From Sunxiuqinia sp965230765 (GTDB lineage Bacteria; Bacteroidota; Bacteroidia; Bacteroidales; Prolixibacteraceae): DNA of 64,000 nt. The notes below the pieces were generated by a model. The model made no database searches and had not been told where the DNA came from. It saw only the letters and a list, made by a program, of their open reading frames with translations. Position numbers and translations under genes: made by a program. Positions 61,611 to 64,000 of this stretch are shown here, piece after piece (the stretch's first letter is position 1; every line of letters starts with the position of its first letter). Location: contig CBDDLR010000001.1 of assembly GCA_965230765.1 (NCBI GenBank), positions 1,178,001-1,242,000 on the forward strand. Reading direction: 5' to 3'.

Positions 61611-62291
61611 TTACTGAAGAACAAAGCTGATAGGTATCCGGTAATTGACTTTAACATTACGTCCAGATTGCATTCCGGGTTTCCATTTTGGCATCATATT
61701 TACTACCCGAATAGCCTCTTTGTCGAGTGCTGGATCAACTCCCCTAAGAATAGCTGCATTGCTGACGGTTCCATCTTCATTGACAACAAAACTAACAAAA
61801 ACCCGGCCCTGCACATTGGTTTCTTGTGCAACTACAGGGTATTTAATAGATTTTGAAATAAAGCTTAACAAAGCGGGCATTCCACCGGGGAACTCAGGCT
61901 GAATATCAACAAAGTTGTAAATGTTGTTATCTACTGGTTTCTCATCTTCGTGTACTTTCATCATAGCATCAACATCAATTCCCCGATCATCGGGTTCAGT
62001 ATCAAAAATGTCTAGAATGTCATCTTCAATATCCGCATCGTCATCGGCCAGTATAAATTCTTCTACTGTAAAAGGTAATGGTTCAGTTTTCTTTTCCTCG
62101 TCTTTTGTCGAAGGGATTATAAACTCTTCAGGTGCATCCCATTTTACTTTGTCCACAACAATTACTTTTTGCTTTGGTGTTTTGTAACTAAATGCGGCTA
62201 AAACAGAACCAAGGGTAATTACCAGGGAGATTGAAAAAAACAGAGGTCGTTTTCTTTCCAAATCGGCTTTTTTAGTTTTCTTGTTTTTCAT
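61611..62291 (-). CDS. TonB-family energy transducer, copy 2
   Basis: 226 residues, a tandem paralogue of the gene 130 bp downstream. Same plan: membrane helix (PLFFSISLVITLGSVLAAF, about 15-33), acidic linker (ADDDADIEDDILDIFD) without the polyproline, and TonB C-terminal domain (about 140-226, YPVVAQETNVQGRVFVSFVV). The proline-free linker suggests a different reach or partner receptor. Confidence 0.92.
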   Translation of the reverse strand: MKNKKTKKADLERKRPLFFSISLVITLGSVLAAFSYKTPKQKVIVVDKVKWDAPEEFIIPSTKDEEKKTEPLPFTVEEFILADDDADIEDDILDIFDTEPDDRGIDVDAMMKVHEDEKPVDNNIYNFVDIQPEFPGGMPALLSFISKSIKYPVVAQETNVQGRVFVSFVVNEDGTVSNAAILRGVDPALDKEAIRVVNMMPKWKPGMQSGRNVKVNYRIPISFVLQ

Positions 62292-62390
62292 GTGTTTAAG
62301 TTTTAAAGTGAATAATTGTTCAAATGGCTAAAACCTCTGAAAACAAAAACCAAACCAAAAAAATTGTGAGACTGATTTTAAAAATATTGT

Positions 62391-62398
62391 TATATTTG
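62391..62398 (+). promoter_or_regulatory. TAnnTTTG -7 box of tRNA-Ala
   Basis: TATATTTG 15 bp before the broken tRNA-Ala copy at 62413. As at tRNA-Leu, transcription would run through the broken copy into the real tRNA. Confidence 0.5.
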
Positions 62399-62412
62399 CC
62401 GGGCAAATTATT

Positions 62413-62457
62413 GGGGGAATAGCTCTCCCGATAGCTATCGGGATGGCTAGAACGTTT
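62413..62457 (+). repeat. Broken tRNA-Ala 5' copy with palindrome in the D-loop
   Basis: 62413-62425 matches tRNA-Ala 62469-62481 (one mismatch) and 62444-62457 matches 62485-62498 (one mismatch). Three D-loop bases (AGT) of the real gene are replaced by the perfect 18-bp palindrome TCCCGATAGCTATCGGGA (62426-62443). The copy stops in the anticodon stem. Confidence 0.88.
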
Positions 62458-62468
62458 CAAATTTTTAT

Positions 62469-62542
62469 GGGGGATTAGCTCAGTTGGCTAGAGCGTTTGA
62501 CTGGCAGTCAAAAGGTCAGCGGTTCGATTCCGCTATTCTCCA
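62469..62542 (+). tRNA. tRNA-Ala (anticodon GGC)
   Basis: 74 nt. The acceptor is GGGGGAT/ATTCTCC with the G3:U70 pair that identifies alanine tRNAs. D-arm GCTC-AGTTGGCTA-GAGC, anticodon stem TTTGA/TCAAA with loop CTGGCAG (GGC), T-arm AGCGG-TTCGATT-CCGCT. CCA is not encoded. Confidence 0.95.
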
Positions 62543-62549
62543 CTAAAGG

Positions 62550-62581
62550 AGCCTTGCAGAAACTCTGTAGGGCTTTTTTTA
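62550..62581 (+). terminator. Terminator of tRNA-Ala
   Basis: AGCC/GGCT and TGCAGA/TCTGTA stems separated by a one-base mismatch, AAC loop, then a run of at least seven T. The whole block recurs at 62708-62737. Confidence 0.85.
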
Positions 62582-62639
62582 TAGTTTGCTGGTTTTCTTC
62601 ACAACAACAATTCACCTACACCAATTTTTTTTCAAGTTT

Positions 62640-62700
62640 CAGTTGGCTAAGCGTCCCGGTAGGACCGGGAAGGTCAGCGGTTCGATTCCGCTATTCTCCA
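62640..62700 (+). repeat. Broken tRNA-Ala 3' copy with palindrome in place of the anticodon arm
   Basis: 62640-62653 matches tRNA-Ala 62481-62495 with one base lost, and 62671-62700 is identical to 62513-62542. Between them the 17-nt anticodon arm (positions 27-43) is exchanged for the 17-nt palindrome TCCCGGTAGGACCGGGA (62654-62670). The 5' acceptor strand is missing. The downstream terminator block is duplicated too. Confidence 0.9.
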
Positions 62701-62707
62701 CGAAAGG

Positions 62708-62737
62708 AGCCATGCAGAAACTCTGTAGGGCTTTTTT
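62708..62737 (+). terminator. Duplicated tRNA-Ala terminator
   Basis: Nearly identical to 62550-62581 (one substitution in the upper stem region), T6 tail. It follows the broken 3' tRNA copy and precedes comF. Confidence 0.8.
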
Positions 62738-62778
62738 ATTTGTTGTATTTATCAGTATCTTTCTGTAAAATACAAAAC

Positions 62779-63471
62779 ATGAAATTCTCGGCCACCCTAA
62801 ATGCTTTTATCGAATTGTTTTTTCCACGAACCTGTGTGGTTTGTGGTGATAAACTAATGGATCAGGAAACGTTCATTTGCTTGAAATGCCAGGTTCAAAT
62901 TCCACGTACCGGCTTTCACCTTCAGGATGGGAATAAAATGGAAGAGCTTTTTTACGGGCGCTGCGAGATTGAGCGAGCCTGTGCTTTTTTTGAATTTCAG
63001 AAAGGGAGCGACTACCAAAAAATCCTACACCAACTAAAATACAGGGGATTAGATAGCCTGGGAATCCACATGGGAAAACTGTATGCGCTGGAACTTAAGG
63101 ATTCTGATTTTATCAAACCAATAGATATCATTTGCCCGGTTCCACTACACCCAAAAAAAGAACGAAAACGGGGGTATAACCAAAGTTATCAAATTGCGTT
63201 AGGGCTTTCAGGAATATTAAATATTCCGACGGAAGAAAATTTAATAACACGGGAAATAAACACCAAAACCCAAACACGTAAAAACCGTTTTGAACGCTGG
63301 CAAAATGTTGATGGAATATTTGGTGTTGCCAATCCAAAACAACTTCAAAACAAGCACATTTTATTGGTAGATGATGTTATAACAACCGGATCCACACTTG
63401 AAGCATGCATCTATGCCATAAAAAAACACCCAACTATTAAAGTAAGCGTGTTAACTTTAGCCATTGCATAG
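62779..63471 (+). CDS. comF: ComF-family phosphoribosyltransferase-like protein
   Basis: 230 residues from ATG 62779 (MKFSATLNAFIELFFP). The frame is open upstream through both tRNA copies, which is not coding. A double zinc-finger N-terminus (CVVCGDKL, FICLKCQ) is followed by the PRT domain with VPLHPKKERKRGYNQS and the PRPP loop LLVDDVITTGSTLEAC. ComF acts in DNA uptake or transformation; in Bacteroidota it is usually a lone gene. Confidence 0.93.
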   Translation: MKFSATLNAFIELFFPRTCVVCGDKLMDQETFICLKCQVQIPRTGFHLQDGNKMEELFYGRCEIERACAFFEFQKGSDYQKILHQLKYRGLDSLGIHMGKLYALELKDSDFIKPIDIICPVPLHPKKERKRGYNQSYQIALGLSGILNIPTEENLITREINTKTQTRKNRFERWQNVDGIFGVANPKQLQNKHILLVDDVITTGSTLEACIYAIKKHPTIKVSVLTLAIA

Positions 63472-63543
63472 CTACACAACATTAGCAAGATTGGGAAAGC
63501 CATTTCCTGACTGGCGCTCTATTTTTGTTTAAAACTTGATTTG

Positions 63544-64000
63544 ATGAGCACAAAAACTGAAACTCAAAAGGATCATTTGTTGCGGATTAACAAAGTGCTG
63601 CATTACATCCGCCAAAATCTGGGAGAAGAACTCGAGCTTGAGAAACTGGCTTCAATCGGCTCCTATTCCCCCTTTCATTTTCATCGGATTATGCGAGCAC
63701 ACTTGGGTGAATCAATAGGAGCATTCATCATTCGAATCCGGATGGAAAACAGCCTAACCCTTTTACGTTTCACTGAAATGCCTGTTAAAGAGATTGCCAT
63801 GAAGATGGGCTACGATAACATTTCTTCTTTTAACAGGGCGTTTAAAAATCGATTTGGCTTATCACCTCTTGAGTACAGGAAAAACAATGAATTATTCATT
63901 AACGAAAATGGTTATAAACAAAAACTGGAAGCTATGAAACATTTAAAAAGTGAAACACCGAAAATTAAAAACCTCAAAGCCAAAAAAGTAATTTATACGC
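63544..64000 (+). CDS. AraC-family regulator with probable GyrI-like C-terminal domain, cut by window edge
   Basis: 152 codons visible from ATG 63544, open to the last base. Two helix-turn-helix motifs: LEKLASIGSYSPFHFHRIMRAHLG and VKEIAMKMGYDNISSFNRAFKNRFGLSPLEYR. The HTH domain is N-terminal, and residues after about 125 (KSETPKIKNLKAKKVIY) look like the linker into a GyrI-like ligand domain, so the missing part is probably about 150 residues. Ligand and targets unknown. Confidence 0.92.
   Translation, partial: MSTKTETQKDHLLRINKVLHYIRQNLGEELELEKLASIGSYSPFHFHRIMRAHLGESIGAFIIRIRMENSLTLLRFTEMPVKEIAMKMGYDNISSFNRAFKNRFGLSPLEYRKNNELFINENGYKQKLEAMKHLKSETPKIKNLKAKKVIYT

Noticed and set aside
62640..62700. 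A second tRNA-Ala gene
   Set aside because: The anticodon arm is replaced by a palindrome and the 5' acceptor strand is missing, so it cannot form a tRNA.
62497..62778. Open frame continuing comF upstream by 94 codons, starting inside tRNA-Ala
   Set aside because: It runs through tRNA-Ala, its terminator and the broken tRNA copy. The ComF family starts at MKFSATLNAFIELFFP (62779). The upstream translation is repeat-derived and not protein-like.

Overview
This window reads as chromosome of a Bacteroidota bacterium. The signs are SusC/SusD pairs, a type IX secretion sorting domain, FecR/ECF-sigma signalling, many TAnnTTTG promoter boxes, a single-subunit cytochrome-b succinate dehydrogenase and low GC with little Shine-Dalgarno signal. 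The mix suggests Marinilabiliales or a related marine or sediment group. That placement is inference; no marker here fixes the species.

Layout. 1-3367: end of a cobalamin operon (cobQ cut by the window edge, a CobD/CobC-type PLP enzyme, cbiB). 3371-10480: housekeeping genes (polA, queD, an ArsR regulator, a polyprenyl synthetase, an MntA/HepT pair, deoC, a MazG-like hydrolase, dtd). 10631-18840: a TonB-dependent receptor, a lipoate ligase, and an ECF-sigma/FecR operon that carries two STN-domain proteins, one an aspartyl protease with a PDZ domain. 18983-20949: a POT-type transporter and a DUF3332-like lipoprotein. 21098-21181: tRNA-Leu(CAA), followed by a decayed tyrosine recombinase.

21.6-55.05 kb is the remarkable part. 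About 20 genes appear to form one locus for extracellular phosphoester/phosphonate scavenging. It has two SusCD pairs in one nine-gene operon, secreted phosphoesterases of several folds (three alkaline-phosphatase-superfamily proteins, a PHP protein, a GDPD-metallo-beta-lactamase fusion, a calcineurin-like phosphatase), many LamG domains, and a cytoplasmic 2-aminoethylphosphonate module (PhnW, a PhnX-like phosphonatase, two PbfA-like lyases, an MFS transporter, a zinc alcohol dehydrogenase). Two paralogous XRE-cupin regulators sit at its divergent promoters. The block is bounded on the left by tRNA-Leu plus the integrase relic. On the right, a 13-bp copy of the tRNA-Leu 3' end (55139-55151) lies just past the last gene. 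It therefore looks like a tRNA-Leu-integrated island of about 34 kb. A likely order of work is: surface LamG proteins and phosphodiesterases release a phosphonate-bearing headgroup, SusCD and the MFS protein import it, and PbfA/PhnW/PhnX convert amino- or hydroxyaminoethylphosphonate to aldehyde and phosphate.

55198-64000 is core genome again: a small lipoprotein, the succinate dehydrogenase operon, hflX, two tandem tonB genes, tRNA-Ala(GGC), comF and the start of an AraC-type regulator. Beside both tRNA genes lie broken tRNA copies in which a loop or arm has been exactly exchanged for a TCCCG...CGGGA palindrome. There are three such copies in the window, and they suggest a tRNA-derived palindromic element.
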